This document shows positions 1 to 8,883 of a stretch of 64,000 bases of DNA, piece by piece. The stretch's first letter is position 1. Each line of letters starts with the position of its first letter. The notes under the pieces are model-generated. The model saw nothing but the letters and a program-made list of their open reading frames with translations, was not told the origin of the DNA and ran no database searches. Origin of the DNA: Microbacterium hydrocarbonoxydans (GTDB taxonomy: Bacteria > Actinomycetota > Actinomycetes > Actinomycetales > Microbacteriaceae); the NCBI RefSeq assembly GCF_011752045.1, contig NZ_JAAKXW010000001.1, positions 1-64,000 of the forward strand, read 5' to 3'. Position numbers and translations under genes: made by a program.

Positions 1-60
1 CTCACAGCGCCGATGGTACTGCAGGGGGGACCCTGTGGGAGAGTAGGACACCGCCGGACT
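1..60 (+). rRNA. rrf: 5S ribosomal RNA, 3' part
   Basis: The first 60 bases match the 3' half of actinobacterial 5S rRNA: the GCGCCGATGGTACTGC segment, the loop E/helix IV region, and the GGAGAGTAGGACACCGCC end. The gene enters from the left edge, so the 5' half and the 16S/23S genes lie outside the window. The exact 3' end is estimated from the family; the transcription terminator begins about 10 nt later. Confidence 0.93.
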
Positions 61-70
61 CCTTTTAGAC

Positions 71-102
71 AAAATGGCCACCCAATGTTGGGTGGCCATT
101 TT
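71..102 (+). terminator. rRNA operon intrinsic terminator
   Basis: A perfect 15-bp inverted repeat (71-85 with 88-102) lies directly after the 5S rRNA. The outer pairs are A-tract against T-tract, so the 3' arm ends in TTTT, as in a classical Rho-independent terminator. It closes the rRNA operon and separates it from the repeat-protein gene. Confidence 0.92.
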
Positions 103-137
103 GCGTTTACAACAGCATCAGAGATTCGAGGAGCATC

Positions 138-1937
138 ATGCCGGAAGAGGAACAGCGCCGTCCGCGTCGCAATGACGACAATGGATCGCGCGGAGATCGT
201 CCCTCCGGCGGACGCCCGAATCAGGGCCGCGGCGGCGAGCGTCGCGAGGGCGGTCACTCCCGTGATGGTGCGCCGCGCCGTGATGGTGGCGCTCCGCGTC
301 GTGAGGGTGGATACTCCCGCGATGGCGGTCAACGCCGCGAAGGTGGTTACTCCCGCGACGGTGGTGCGCCCCGTCGTGAGGGCGGTGCCCCGCGTCGTGA
401 GGGTGGTTACTCCCGTGATGGTGGTGCCCCGCGTCGTGAGGGCGGTGCCCCGCGTCGTGAGGGCGGTTTCTCCCGCGATGGCGGTCAGCGCCGCGAAGGT
501 GGATACTCCCGCGATGGTGGTGCCCCGCGTCGTGAGGGTGGTTACTCCCGCGATGGCGGTGCGCCGCGTCGTGAGGGTGGTGCGCCGCGACGCGAAGGTG
601 GTTCCCGCGATGGCGGTCAGCGTCGTGAGGGTGGTTACTCCCGTGATGGTGGTGCCCCGCGTCGTGAGGGTGGTGCGCCGCGTCGCGAGGGCGGTTACTC
701 CCGCGATGGCGGTCAGCGTCGTGAGGGTGGTTACTCGCGTGATGGTGGTGCGCCGCGTCGTGAGGGTGGTTATTCGCGCGATGGTGGCGGCCCGCGTCGC
801 GACGGTGGTGCGCCGCGTCGCGAGGGCGGGTACTCCCGCGATGGCGGTCAGCGCCGTGAGGGCGGGTACTCCCGCGATGGCGGTCAGCGCCGTGAGGGCG
901 AGTACTCCCGCGATGGCGGCGCCCCGCGTCGTGAGGGCGGCAAGTCGTACCCGCAGCGCGGGGGCGCCGGTCGCGAGCGGCCGGCCCAGGCGACCGGGGA
1001 TCGCCCGCGCAGCAACGACCCGCTGATTCCCGATGAGGTTACCGCCCGCGACCTGCATCCGTCTGCGCGCAACGAGCTGAAGACCCTCAGCAAGGAGAAT
1101 GCCGACCAGGTGGCCCGCCACCTTGCGATGGCCTCCCGGCTGATCGATGAGGATCCTGCGCTCGCGCACGAGCACGCTCTTGCCGCCTCGCGCCGCGCGG
1201 GCCGCATCGCGATCGTCCGCGAGACCCTGGGCATCACCGCTTACGCGACCGGGGACTTCGCACTCGCTCTCCGTGAGCTGCGGACCTACCGGCGCATCTC
1301 CGGCAAGGACGACCAGATCGCCCTCATGGTCGACAGCGAGCGCGGGATCGGGCGCCCCGACCGCGCTCTCGAGACCGGCCGTGCCGTCGACCGCTCGACG
1401 CTGAGCACCTCCGTGCGCGTGGCGCTCGCGATCGCGATGTCGGGCGCACGACTCGACCGGGGCGATCTCGAACTGGCACTCGGCGAGCTCGAGATCCCCG
1501 AACTCGACCCGGATCGTGCGTTCGAGTGGAGCCCCGCGCTCTTCGCCGCCCGCGCGGCGGTGCTCGAGGACCTGGGGCGAACCGATGAGGCCGCCTTCTG
1601 GGCGCAGCGCGCCGAGGTCGCCGCAGAAGCGCTCGGCATCGACGAGGCCGGCGACGAGGAGATCTTCATCGAGGACGGACTCATCGAGGGCGAGTTCGAC
1701 GACGAGGCTGCGGGCACCGGCGACGAAACCGAAGACGAAGCCGGCACCGCCGACGAAGCTGTGCTCGACGCGGATGCCGGGACCGCACCCGAGAGTGCTG
1801 AAGCAGACGCCGAGACGGACGCCGAATCCGCAGAAGACGCGCCCGCAGAGCCGTCGATCGAGGACGAGGTCCGCGAGCTGCTCGGCGAGGACGATCTCGA
1901 GGCGGACGAGGCCGACACCCCCTCCGAGGAGAAGTAG
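138..1937 (+). CDS. RGG-like repeat protein with TPR-like core and acidic tail (Rv1691-type position)
   Basis: 599-aa soluble protein of unknown function in three parts. Residues ~30-290 are a low-complexity array of modules such as EGGYSRDGGQRR, EGGYSRDGGAPRR and EGGAPRR, with about 15 SRDG units, rich in Arg, Gly and Tyr. Residues ~310-500 form an alpha-helical TPR-like region (HALAASRRAGRIAIVRE, GDFALALRELRTYRR). Residues ~500-599 are strongly acidic. Its place before the HAD phosphatase and tlyA matches M. tuberculosis Rv1691, whose function is also unknown. A GAGGAGC ribosome site precedes the ATG. The stop overlaps the next GTG (TAGTG), which implies translational coupling. RNA or ribosome binding through the RGG-like part is inference only. 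Confidence 0.85.
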   Translation: MPEEEQRRPRRNDDNGSRGDRPSGGRPNQGRGGERREGGHSRDGAPRRDGGAPRREGGYSRDGGQRREGGYSRDGGAPRREGGAPRREGGYSRDGGAPRREGGAPRREGGFSRDGGQRREGGYSRDGGAPRREGGYSRDGGAPRREGGAPRREGGSRDGGQRREGGYSRDGGAPRREGGAPRREGGYSRDGGQRREGGYSRDGGAPRREGGYSRDGGGPRRDGGAPRREGGYSRDGGQRREGGYSRDGGQRREGEYSRDGGAPRREGGKSYPQRGGAGRERPAQATGDRPRSNDPLIPDEVTARDLHPSARNELKTLSKENADQVARHLAMASRLIDEDPALAHEHALAASRRAGRIAIVRETLGITAYATGDFALALRELRTYRRISGKDDQIALMVDSERGIGRPDRALETGRAVDRSTLSTSVRVALAIAMSGARLDRGDLELALGELEIPELDPDRAFEWSPALFAARAAVLEDLGRTDEAAFWAQRAEVAAEALGIDEAGDEEIFIEDGLIEGEFDDEAAGTGDETEDEAGTADEAVLDADAGTAPESAEADAETDAESAEDAPAEPSIEDEVRELLGEDDLEADEADTPSEEK

Positions 1938-2974
1938 TGGGTCTCTTCTCCCGCAAGCCGTCGCCGCGCACCCCGCTCGACGACGTCGACACCGTTCTCG
2001 CGGACCTCGACGGGGTCGTCTACGCGGGGCCCGGGGCCCTGCCCTACGCAGTGGACAGCCTGAACGCCGCTGCGCAGAAGGCCCGCCTCGGCTACATCAC
2101 GAACAACGCCTCGCGCACCGACGCCTCCGTCGCCGCGCATCTCACCGGCCTGGGCCTCGACGTCGCGCCTGCCGACGTGATCACCAGCCCGCAGGCGGCG
2201 ATGCGTCTGCTCGCTGACATCGTGCCCGCCCCGGCGACGATCCTCATCGTCGGCGGCGACGGACTCGTGGACGAGGCGGAGAAGGCCGGATACTCGGTGA
2301 CCCGCAGTGCCGAGGACTCCCCGGCGGCGGTGGTGCAGGGCTTCGCCCCCGAGGTCGCCTGGACCGATCTCGCCGAGGCCGCCTTCGCGCTCAAGGTGCC
2401 CGAGGAGGAGGGCGGCATCCCCTGGATCGCCACCAACACCGACTGGACGATTCCTCGCGAGCGCGGCGTCGCCCCTGGGAACGGCACGCTCGTCTCCGCG
2501 GTGCACACCGCGATCGGGCGTCTCGCGACCGTCGCCGGCAAGCCGGAGGTCCCGATCTTCGAGGAGGCCAAGGCGCGCTTCGACGCGAAGAAGCCGCTCT
2601 TCATCGGCGACCGGCTGGACACCGACATCCTCGGCGCCGTCCGCTCCGGCATCGACTCCGCGCTCGTGCTCACCGGCATCGACCGTCCCAAGCACGTGCT
2701 GGCAGCCCCGGAGGGCTCCCGGCCGACCTACATCCTCAGCGACCTGCGCGAACTGCACCAGCCGTACCCGCAGACGACGGAGAAGGACGGCGTGCACTGG
2801 GTGAACGGCGCCGGTGTCAGGGTCACCGGGGGAGACGTCGAGATCGTCGCGGAGGGCGAGGCGCAGATCGATCTGCTCCGCGCCGGCGCCGCCGCGATCT
2901 GGGCCTCGGGCACCCCGGTGTTCGTGCTTCGCGTGCCGGAGCGTCTCTACGACGATCCTTTCCACCGTCCCTGA
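1937..2974 (+). CDS. HAD-IIA family phosphatase (NagD-like)
   Basis: 345-aa HAD superfamily subfamily IIA hydrolase. Motif I is DLDG (residues 23-26), with Asp23 as probable nucleophile and Asp25 as acid/base. TNNAS follows as motif II, and the C-terminal FIGDRLDTDI supplies the metal-binding motif IV acidic residues. The substrate is unknown; relatives hydrolyse sugar or glycerol phosphates and p-nitrophenyl phosphate. The GTG start shares one base with the stop of the upstream gene. Same position as Rv1692. The C-terminal ~70 residues after the HAD core resemble no domain I recognise. Confidence 0.9.
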   Translation: MGLFSRKPSPRTPLDDVDTVLADLDGVVYAGPGALPYAVDSLNAAAQKARLGYITNNASRTDASVAAHLTGLGLDVAPADVITSPQAAMRLLADIVPAPATILIVGGDGLVDEAEKAGYSVTRSAEDSPAAVVQGFAPEVAWTDLAEAAFALKVPEEEGGIPWIATNTDWTIPRERGVAPGNGTLVSAVHTAIGRLATVAGKPEVPIFEEAKARFDAKKPLFIGDRLDTDILGAVRSGIDSALVLTGIDRPKHVLAAPEGSRPTYILSDLRELHQPYPQTTEKDGVHWVNGAGVRVTGGDVEIVAEGEAQIDLLRAGAAAIWASGTPVFVLRVPERLYDDPFHRP

Positions 2975-3015
2975 GCGGCGCGCCGTGGCACCTCCGCGGT
3001 GTCGTCGCCGCCGCG

Positions 3016-3021
3016 TACAGT
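3016..3021 (+). promoter_or_regulatory. -10 element of a leaderless promoter
   Basis: TACAGT sits 6 nt before the GTG of the 58-aa gene at 3028. With the usual 6-7 nt from -10 to transcription start, the transcript would begin at or next to the start codon. No ribosome-binding site is present, as expected for leaderless mRNA. It would drive the small ORF-tlyA-nadK-recN operon. No clear -35 is visible. Confidence 0.6.
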
Positions 3022-3027
3022 AGAGGC

Positions 3028-3204
3028 GTGAGCGAAGAGACGACGACCACGCCGACCGACGGCCTGTGGAGTCGCCTGCGCCTGATCGAGGGGCAGCCTC
3101 TCGCCTCCCGTGCGGACGCGTACGCAGCCCTTCACGACGAGCTGTCTCGCCGCCTCGACAGCGGTGCGCGTCTCGACCAGCGGGAGACCCCGGGACCCCG
3201 ATGA
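3028..3204 (+). CDS. small conserved hypothetical protein, 58 aa (Rv1693-type)
   Basis: A GTG-started frame of 58 codons ends in TGA at 3202-3204, overlapping the tlyA ATG as ATGA. The product begins MSEETTTTPTDGLWSRLRL and is polar and helical, with a probable amphipathic stretch around LIEGQPLASRADAYAALHDE. No known domain is seen. Three things support it as a real gene: the leaderless -10 just upstream, the exact stop/start overlap, and the position and length (58 aa) of Rv1693 in M. tuberculosis, between the HAD phosphatase and tlyA. Gene finders with a 60-aa cutoff would miss it. Function unknown. Confidence 0.72.
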   Translation: MSEETTTTPTDGLWSRLRLIEGQPLASRADAYAALHDELSRRLDSGARLDQRETPGPR

Positions 3205-3998
3205 CGCGACTCGACGCCGCCCTCGCCGCGCGAGGACTCGCCCGTTCACGTTCTCACGCCGCCACACTGATCTCCGAGGGGCTCGTCAGCATCGACGGCC
3301 GCCCGGTCGTGAAGGCCTCGACCCCGGTCGGCGACGACGCCGTGATCACGGTCGCCGGCGCCGATCACTACGTCGGACGCGCCGCTCACAAGCTCATCGC
3401 GGCCCTCGACGGCTTCGGCATCCCGGCCGACGGGCGCCTCGCCCTCGACATGGGCGCATCCACCGGCGGCTTCACCCAGGTGCTGCGGGAGCGCGGCGCC
3501 CGCCGGGTGCTCGCGGTCGACGTCGGGCACGGCCAGCTCGCCCCGGTCATCGCGGCCGACCCCGGGGTCGTGCTTGTCGAGGGGTACAACGTCCGTCACA
3601 TGACCAGGGAGAACCTGTCCGCCGTCACCGGGGAGCAGGACGCTCCCGACCTCATCGTCGGGGATCTCTCCTTCATCTCCCTCGAGCTGGTGCTGCCGGC
3701 GGTCGCCGGCGTGGCGGCACCGGATGCCGACATCGTCCTGCTCGTCAAGCCGCAGTTCGAGGTCGGCCGCACGGCCGTCCGCGGCGGGCTGGTCACCGAT
3801 CCCGCGACGCGCGCCGACGCCGTCGCCCGCACCGTCTGGAGCGCCTGGGACGCGGGACTCGGGATGCTCGGCATCCTGCCGTCGCCGATCCTCGGCACGC
3901 ACGGGAACACGGAGTATCTCGTGCACCTCGCGCCGGGGCGCGGCAGCGATCCGTCAGAATGGTCAGACCGCATCAACGCACTGGCAGGGAGTCGATGA
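3201..3998 (+). CDS. tlyA: TlyA family rRNA 2'-O-ribose methyltransferase
   Basis: 265-aa protein with an N-terminal S4 RNA-binding domain (residues ~1-60, MTRLDAALAARGLARSR) and an FtsJ-like Rossmann methyltransferase (LALDMGASTGGFTQVL is the SAM-binding glycine loop). Members 2'-O-methylate 16S and/or 23S rRNA, which determines capreomycin/viomycin sensitivity in mycobacteria. A longer open frame begins at 3066, but the ATG at 3201 is preferred. It overlaps the stop of the upstream small gene, starts exactly at the conserved S4 N-terminus, and gives a length close to the 268 aa of M. tuberculosis TlyA. Its stop overlaps the nadK ATG. Confidence 0.95.
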   Translation: MTRLDAALAARGLARSRSHAATLISEGLVSIDGRPVVKASTPVGDDAVITVAGADHYVGRAAHKLIAALDGFGIPADGRLALDMGASTGGFTQVLRERGARRVLAVDVGHGQLAPVIAADPGVVLVEGYNVRHMTRENLSAVTGEQDAPDLIVGDLSFISLELVLPAVAGVAAPDADIVLLVKPQFEVGRTAVRGGLVTDPATRADAVARTVWSAWDAGLGMLGILPSPILGTHGNTEYLVHLAPGRGSDPSEWSDRINALAGSR

Positions 3999-4909
3999 AC
4001 GAGCGCAACATCCTGGTCGTCGCCCATGCAGGCCGCGAGGACACCGTCGCCGCTGCGCGCCGGGTCATCGAGCTGCTCCGCGGCGCCGGCGCCAGGCCCG
4101 TCCTCGCAGAGGACGACCGCCGCGATCTCGCATCCGTCGACCGGTACTTCTCCGGCGTCGACGCGCTCGGCCCGGAGGTCGGCCAGTCCGACCTGGAGCT
4201 CGCCATCGTCCTCGGCGGTGACGGCACCATCCTCCGTGCCGCCGAACTCGTCCGCGGCTCGGCCGCGCCCGTCCTCGGCATCAACATGGGCCACGTCGGG
4301 TTCCTCGCCGAGATCGACCGCGACAACATGGAAGCCGCCGTCCACCGCGTCATCGACCGGGACTACGAGGTCGAGGAGCGCCTCGCGCTCTCGGTGCGGG
4401 TGAAGGATGTCGACGGCGCGGTCGTCTACGAGACCTGGGCACTCAACGAGGCCACAGTGGAGAAGGCCAGTCGCGAGCGGATGATCGAGATCGTCCTCGA
4501 GATCGACGGCCGTCCGCTGTCGAGCTTCGGCTGCGACGGGATGGTCGTCTCCACGCCGACCGGCTCGACCGCCTACAACTTCTCCGCCGGGGGGCCGGTG
4601 ATCTGGCCGAGCGTGGAGGCCATCGCCGTGGTGCCGCTGTCGGCACACGCGCTCTTCGCCAAGCCCCTCGTGGTCAGCCCCGACGCGTCGGTGGCGATCG
4701 AGATGCTGGAGGGCACTTCCGGGGCCGGCATCCTCTGGTGCGACGGCCGGCGCTCGCACGAGCTCCCGCCGGGCGCCCGCGTCGTGGTCCGGCGCTCGTC
4801 GCGGCCGGTGCGCCTCGCCCGCCTGCATCCCACCGCCTTCACGAACCGTCTCGTCCGCAAGTTCCAGCTCCCGGTCGCCGGGTGGCGCGGACAGGGAGGT
4901 GCTGCATGA
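3995..4909 (+). CDS. nadK: NAD kinase
   Basis: 304-aa ATP/polyphosphate-NAD kinase that makes NADP+ in the cytoplasm. The diagnostic GGDGT motif is at residues 74-78 (VLGGDGTILRA), with NMGHVGFLAE next and TPTGSTAYNFSAGG in the C-terminal beta domain. The start codon overlaps the tlyA stop (ATGA) and the stop overlaps recN (ATGA), so this is an operon with coupled translation. The order tlyA-nadK-recN is conserved across Actinobacteria (Rv1694-1696). Confidence 0.96.
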   Translation: MNERNILVVAHAGREDTVAAARRVIELLRGAGARPVLAEDDRRDLASVDRYFSGVDALGPEVGQSDLELAIVLGGDGTILRAAELVRGSAAPVLGINMGHVGFLAEIDRDNMEAAVHRVIDRDYEVEERLALSVRVKDVDGAVVYETWALNEATVEKASRERMIEIVLEIDGRPLSSFGCDGMVVSTPTGSTAYNFSAGGPVIWPSVEAIAVVPLSAHALFAKPLVVSPDASVAIEMLEGTSGAGILWCDGRRSHELPPGARVVVRRSSRPVRLARLHPTAFTNRLVRKFQLPVAGWRGQGGAA

Positions 4910-6588
4910 TCGAGGAGATGCGGATGCAGGGCCTCGGGGTCATCGCCGACGCCGTGCTGCCCCTCGGCCCCGGCTTCACGGCCATCACCGGCGAGACCGG
5001 CGCGGGCAAGACCATGGTGGTCACCGGCCTCGGGCTGCTGCTCGGTCAGCGCGCCGACTCCGGCGCCGTCCGCGCCGGCGCCGCCCAGGCATCGGTCGCC
5101 GGCGTGTGGATCGTGCCCGAGACCGGCGAGGTGGCGGACATCGTCGCGGATGCCGGGGGAGAGCTGGAGCCGGTCGGCGCCGGCGCCGCCGAGCTCTACG
5201 TCTCACGCACGCTGAACGCCGAGGGGCGCAGCCGCGCGAGCGTCGGCGGACGCGCCGCACCGGCCGGCGTGCTCTCCGCCCTCGCCGAGGAGCTCGTCGT
5301 CGTCCACGGCCAGTCGGAGCAGCTGCGGCTGCGTTCCGCTGCCGCACAGCGCGACGCCCTGGACCGTTTCGGCGGTGCGGCGATCGCGACCGCGCTCGAG
5401 GCCTATGCGGACTCGTTCACGCGCTGGCGCGCGCTGGACGCCGAGATCGCCGACATCACGGAGAACCGCGATCGCCGCGCCGAGGAGGCGTCGCGCCTCC
5501 GTGAGGCGCTCGCCCTGATCGAGGCCACGGCCCCCGAACCGGGAGAGGACGAGGAGCTCGCCGCCCGTGCCGAGCGGCTCGCGAACGCGGAGGAGCTGCG
5601 ACTCGCCGCCTCGCTCGCGCACGGCGCGCTGTCGAACGAGGAGGGCGAGCCCGACGCATCCGCTCTCGTCGCCGAGGCGAAGCGCGTGCTCGAGCGGGCC
5701 GCCGATCCCGCGCTCACCGGCATCGCCGAGGTGCTCGCCGACATCGGCTACCGGATCTCGGATGCCGCCGGCCAGCTGTCGGTCTACCTCGCCGACCTCG
5801 ACGAGTCGGGGCCGCACGAGCTCGCCGCCGTCGAGGAGCGCCGCGCCGCGCTCGGGGCGCTGATCCGCGCGCACGGCTCGCTGGACGAGGCGCTCGAGTT
5901 GTGGCGGACGGGGTCGAACAGGCTGGCCGAGCTCGACGACGACGGCGAGCGGATCGAACGGCTCGAGGCCGAGCGCGCCGCCGTGCGCGAGGAGCTCGAT
6001 GAGCGAGCGACCGCCCTGACCGCGGCGCGCACCGCCGCGGCATCCCGGCTCGGCGCCGCGGTAAGCGATGAGCTGCACGCGCTGGCGATGCCCGACGCCC
6101 GCCTCGAGGTCTCGGTGACCGCCGGCCCGGAGACCGCGCACGGCCGCGATGACGTCGCGATCCTCCTCGCCCCGCATCCGGGAGCCGAGCCGCGACCCGT
6201 CGGCAAGGGGGCGTCCGGCGGAGAGCTCTCACGCGTGATGCTCGCGATCGAGGTCGTCATCGCCGGGACCGACCCTGTGCCCACCTTCGTCTTCGACGAG
6301 GTGGACGCCGGGATCGGCGGCGCCGCGGCGATCGAGGTCGGCCGGCGACTCGCCCGGCTCGCAGAGAAGTCGCAGGTCATCGCCGTCACCCACCTCGCCC
6401 AGGTCGCCGCCTTCGCGAACAACCATCTCTCCGTCGTCAAGGCCAATGACGGCGCAGTGACCGCCTCGAGTGTGCGGCGCCTTCACGGCGACGAGCGCGA
6501 GGCGGAGATGGCCCGTCTGCTCTCGGGGCTCGCCGATTCCGACGCCGCTCTCACCCATGCCCGAGAACTTCTCAGCCTCGGGGCCTGA
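4906..6588 (+). CDS. recN: DNA repair protein RecN
   Basis: 560-aa SMC-like ATPase for double-strand-break repair. Walker A GETGAGKT is at residues 29-36, a long heptad-rich coiled coil fills ~160-370, and the ABC signature GASGGELSRVM and Walker B TFVFDEVDAGIGG lie in the C-terminal lobe. The ATG at 4906 is chosen over an open extension to 4738. It overlaps the nadK stop, has a strong AGGGAGGT site 8 nt upstream, and begins at the conserved ATPase edge. pyrG follows after only 23 bp. The two mycobacterial genes normally found between (Rv1697, Rv1698) are absent. Confidence 0.96.
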   Translation: MIEEMRMQGLGVIADAVLPLGPGFTAITGETGAGKTMVVTGLGLLLGQRADSGAVRAGAAQASVAGVWIVPETGEVADIVADAGGELEPVGAGAAELYVSRTLNAEGRSRASVGGRAAPAGVLSALAEELVVVHGQSEQLRLRSAAAQRDALDRFGGAAIATALEAYADSFTRWRALDAEIADITENRDRRAEEASRLREALALIEATAPEPGEDEELAARAERLANAEELRLAASLAHGALSNEEGEPDASALVAEAKRVLERAADPALTGIAEVLADIGYRISDAAGQLSVYLADLDESGPHELAAVEERRAALGALIRAHGSLDEALELWRTGSNRLAELDDDGERIERLEAERAAVREELDERATALTAARTAAASRLGAAVSDELHALAMPDARLEVSVTAGPETAHGRDDVAILLAPHPGAEPRPVGKGASGGELSRVMLAIEVVIAGTDPVPTFVFDEVDAGIGGAAAIEVGRRLARLAEKSQVIAVTHLAQVAAFANNHLSVVKANDGAVTASSVRRLHGDEREAEMARLLSGLADSDAALTHARELLSLGA

Positions 6589-6597
6589 ACCGACTGT

Positions 6598-6603
6598 TAG
6601 GAT
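6598..6603 (+). promoter_or_regulatory. -10 element for pyrG, probably leaderless
   Basis: TAGGAT ends 8 nt before the GTG at 6612, in the 23-bp gap after recN. There is no purine-rich ribosome site, so transcription probably starts at or next to the first codon. Confidence 0.5.
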
Positions 6604-6611
6604 AGAAGCCC

Positions 6612-8309
6612 GTGATGAACTCTTCTTCTGCGGGACCCAAGAACGACACGACCAAGCACATCTTCGTGACAGGTGGTGTCGTTTCGTCTTTGGGTAAGGG
6701 CCTGACGGCTGCGAGCCTCGGCAACCTCCTCACGGCCCGCGGACTGCGCGTGGTGATGCAGAAGCTCGACCCGTACCTGAACGTCGATCCGGGCACGATG
6801 AACCCGTTCCAGCACGGCGAGGTGTTCGTCACCGACGACGGCGCGGAGACCGACCTCGACATCGGCCACTACGAGCGCTTCCTCGACATCAACCTGTCGC
6901 AGGCCGCCAACGTCACCACCGGCCAGATCTACTCGCAGGTCATCGCCCGCGAGCGCCGCGGCGAGTACCTCGGCGACACCGTGCAGGTGATCCCGCACAT
7001 CACGGACGAGATCAAGCGCCGCATGCGCCTGCAGGCGACCGAGGAGCCCCGCCCCGACGTCATCATCACCGAGGTCGGCGGCACGGTCGGCGACATCGAG
7101 TCGCAGCCCTTCCTGGAGTCCGCGCGCCAGCTGCGTCACGAGCTCGGTCGCGACAACGTCTTCTTCGTGCATGTCTCCCTGGTGCCGTTCATGGGCGCCT
7201 CGGGCGAGCAGAAGACCAAGCCCACCCAGCACTCCGTCGCCGCGCTCCGCCAGGTCGGCATCCAGCCCGACGCGCTCGTGCTGCGCAGCGACCGCCCGGT
7301 GAGCGAGAGCAACCGCAACAAGATCGCCCTCATGTGCGACGTGGACGCCGAGGGCGTCATCAACACCGTCGACCTGCCGAGCATCTACGACATCCCCTCC
7401 ACGCTGAACGACCAGGGCCTCGACTCGTACATCGTCCGCCGGCTCGGCCTGGCGGACAAGGCGAAGGACGTCGACTGGAGCCGCTGGAGCAAGGTCCTGC
7501 ACGCGGTCCACAACCCCAAGCACGAGGTCACGATCGGCCTGGTGGGCAAGTACATCGACCTGCCCGACGCCTACCTCTCCGTCACGGAGGCGCTCAAGGC
7601 CGGCGGCTTCGCACATGAGACCAAGGTCAACATCCGCTGGATCCCGTCCGACCTCTGCGAGACGCCGGAGGGCGCGCAGGAGCAGCTGTCCGAACTCGAC
7701 GGCATCTGCGTCCCCGGCGGCTTCGGCATCCGCGGCATCGAGGGCAAGCTCGGTGCTCTGAAGTTCGCGCGCGAGCAGGGCATCCCCACGCTGGGTCTGT
7801 GCCTGGGCCTGCAGTGCATGGTCATCGAGTACGCCAGGGACGTGGCCGGCATCGCCGGCGCCTCGTCGAGCGAGTTCGACCCGGAGACCACCGAGCCGGT
7901 CATCGCGACGATGGCCGAGCAGGTCGAGATCCTCGACGGCGGAGACCTGGGCGGGACCATGCGCCTCGGCCTCTACCAGGCGGCGCTCGCGGAGGGCTCG
8001 CTGGCCCGGGAGCTGTACGGCGCCCCGGTCGCCTCCGAGCGTCACCGTCACCGCTACGAGGTCAACAACGCCTACCGCGCTCGTCTCGCGGAGGCGGGCC
8101 TGGTGTTCTCCGGCCTGAACCCGGAGCTCGACCTCGTCGAGTACGTGGAGCTGCCGCGCGACGTGCACCCGTACTACATCGCGACGCAGGCCCACCCGGA
8201 GCTGCGCTCGCGCCCGACCGACCCGCACCCGCTCTTCCGTGGTCTGGTGGGCGCGGCGATCGAGCGGCACCGCGCGAGCGAGCTGTTCGACGTCGAAGCC
8301 GATGCCTGA
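6612..8309 (+). CDS. pyrG: CTP synthase
   Basis: 565-aa enzyme converting UTP to CTP with ATP and glutamine. The N-terminal synthetase domain carries the P-loop region [10 protein letters not shown] and [15 protein letters not shown]. The C-terminal class I glutamine amidotransferase has its nucleophilic Cys in LGLCLGLQC, and the partner His-x-Glu is in [10 protein letters not shown]. The coding start is GTG followed at once by ATG, so either could be used; the difference is one residue. The last bases overlap the start of the NUDIX gene, as in Rv1699-Rv1700. Confidence 0.97.
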   Translation: MMNSSSAGPKNDTTKHIFVTGGVVSSLGKGLTAASLGNLLTARGLRVVMQKLDPYLNVDPGTMNPFQHGEVFVTDDGAETDLDIGHYERFLDINLSQAANVTTGQIYSQVIARERRGEYLGDTVQVIPHITDEIKRRMRLQATEEPRPDVIITEVGGTVGDIESQPFLESARQLRHELGRDNVFFVHVSLVPFMGASGEQKTKPTQHSVAALRQVGIQPDALVLRSDRPVSESNRNKIALMCDVDAEGVINTVDLPSIYDIPSTLNDQGLDSYIVRRLGLADKAKDVDWSRWSKVLHAVHNPKHEVTIGLVGKYIDLPDAYLSVTEALKAGGFAHETKVNIRWIPSDLCETPEGAQEQLSELDGICVPGGFGIRGIEGKLGALKFAREQGIPTLGLCLGLQCMVIEYARDVAGIAGASSSEFDPETTEPVIATMAEQVEILDGGDLGGTMRLGLYQAALAEGSLARELYGAPVASERHRHRYEVNNAYRARLAEAGLVFSGLNPELDLVEYVELPRDVHPYYIATQAHPELRSRPTDPHPLFRGLVGAAIERHRASELFDVEADA

Positions 8310-8880
8310 TCGGGGAGTGCTGCGCGACGAGCCGTTCGAGCCCGAGGTCGTGCACAGCGACCTCGCGTTCGAGGGAGCGGTGTGGAACGTGCGCGACGAC
8401 CGGGTGCGGTACGGTGACGGCGAGATCCGCCGCCAGTACGTCGCGCACACGGGCGCCGTGGCCGTCCTCGCCCTCGACGACGACCGGCGCGTCCTGCTGA
8501 TCCAGCAGTACCGCCATCCCATCCGCCACCGTGACTGGGAGCTCCCCGCCGGCCTGCTCGACGTCGCGGGGGAGGAGCCTCTCGAAGCGGCGAAGCGCGA
8601 GCTCGCCGAGGAGGCCGACCTCGTCGCCGCCCACTGGGAGCCTCTGGTCTCCTCCTGGACGACCCCGGGCGGGAATGACGAGATCATCCACGTCTTCCTC
8701 GCCACGGGGGTCTCCGTGGCGCCGTCGGCGCACGCCAGGGAAGACGAGGAGGCCGACATCCGCACCGAGTGGGTGCCGCTGGACGCCGCAGTCGACGCCG
8801 TCATGGAGGGACGGATGCGCAACGGCATCCTGAGCATCGGCGTCCTCGCAGCGGCGCAGAGGCTCCGCGACCGGAGCTGA
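8302..8880 (+). CDS. NUDIX hydrolase, ADP-ribose pyrophosphatase type
   Basis: 192-aa NUDIX enzyme in the position of Rv1700. The Nudix box runs from GLLDVAGEE to [11 protein letters not shown], with the metal-binding REL-EE core intact. Upstream lies the typical ADPRase strand pattern [17 protein letters not shown] and the [10 protein letters not shown] substrate loop. The likely reaction is ADP-ribose to AMP plus ribose 5-phosphate. The ATG at 8302 lies inside the last codons of pyrG; an upstream in-frame start at 8239 would only add residues encoded by the pyrG overlap. xerD follows after 3 bp. Confidence 0.88.
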   Translation: MPDRGVLRDEPFEPEVVHSDLAFEGAVWNVRDDRVRYGDGEIRRQYVAHTGAVAVLALDDDRRVLLIQQYRHPIRHRDWELPAGLLDVAGEEPLEAAKRELAEEADLVAAHWEPLVSSWTTPGGNDEIIHVFLATGVSVAPSAHAREDEEADIRTEWVPLDAAVDAVMEGRMRNGILSIGVLAAAQRLRDRS

Positions 8881-8883
8881 GCC

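Noticed and set aside
250..960. Possible CRISPR array from regularly spaced repeats
   Set aside because: The repeats are in frame, encode YSRDGG modules, have no unique spacers of constant length and lie inside a good coding sequence.
13..1026. 337-aa Val/Arg-rich plus-strand frame
   Set aside because: It is the +1 frame of the repeat array. The repeat period keeps it open, its composition (AVRVVRVV) is not protein-like, and it begins inside the 5S rRNA.
3066..3200. Upstream extension of tlyA to 3066
   Set aside because: It would overlap the small gene in another frame and add residues before the conserved S4 domain. The ATGA-linked ATG at 3201 explains the data better.
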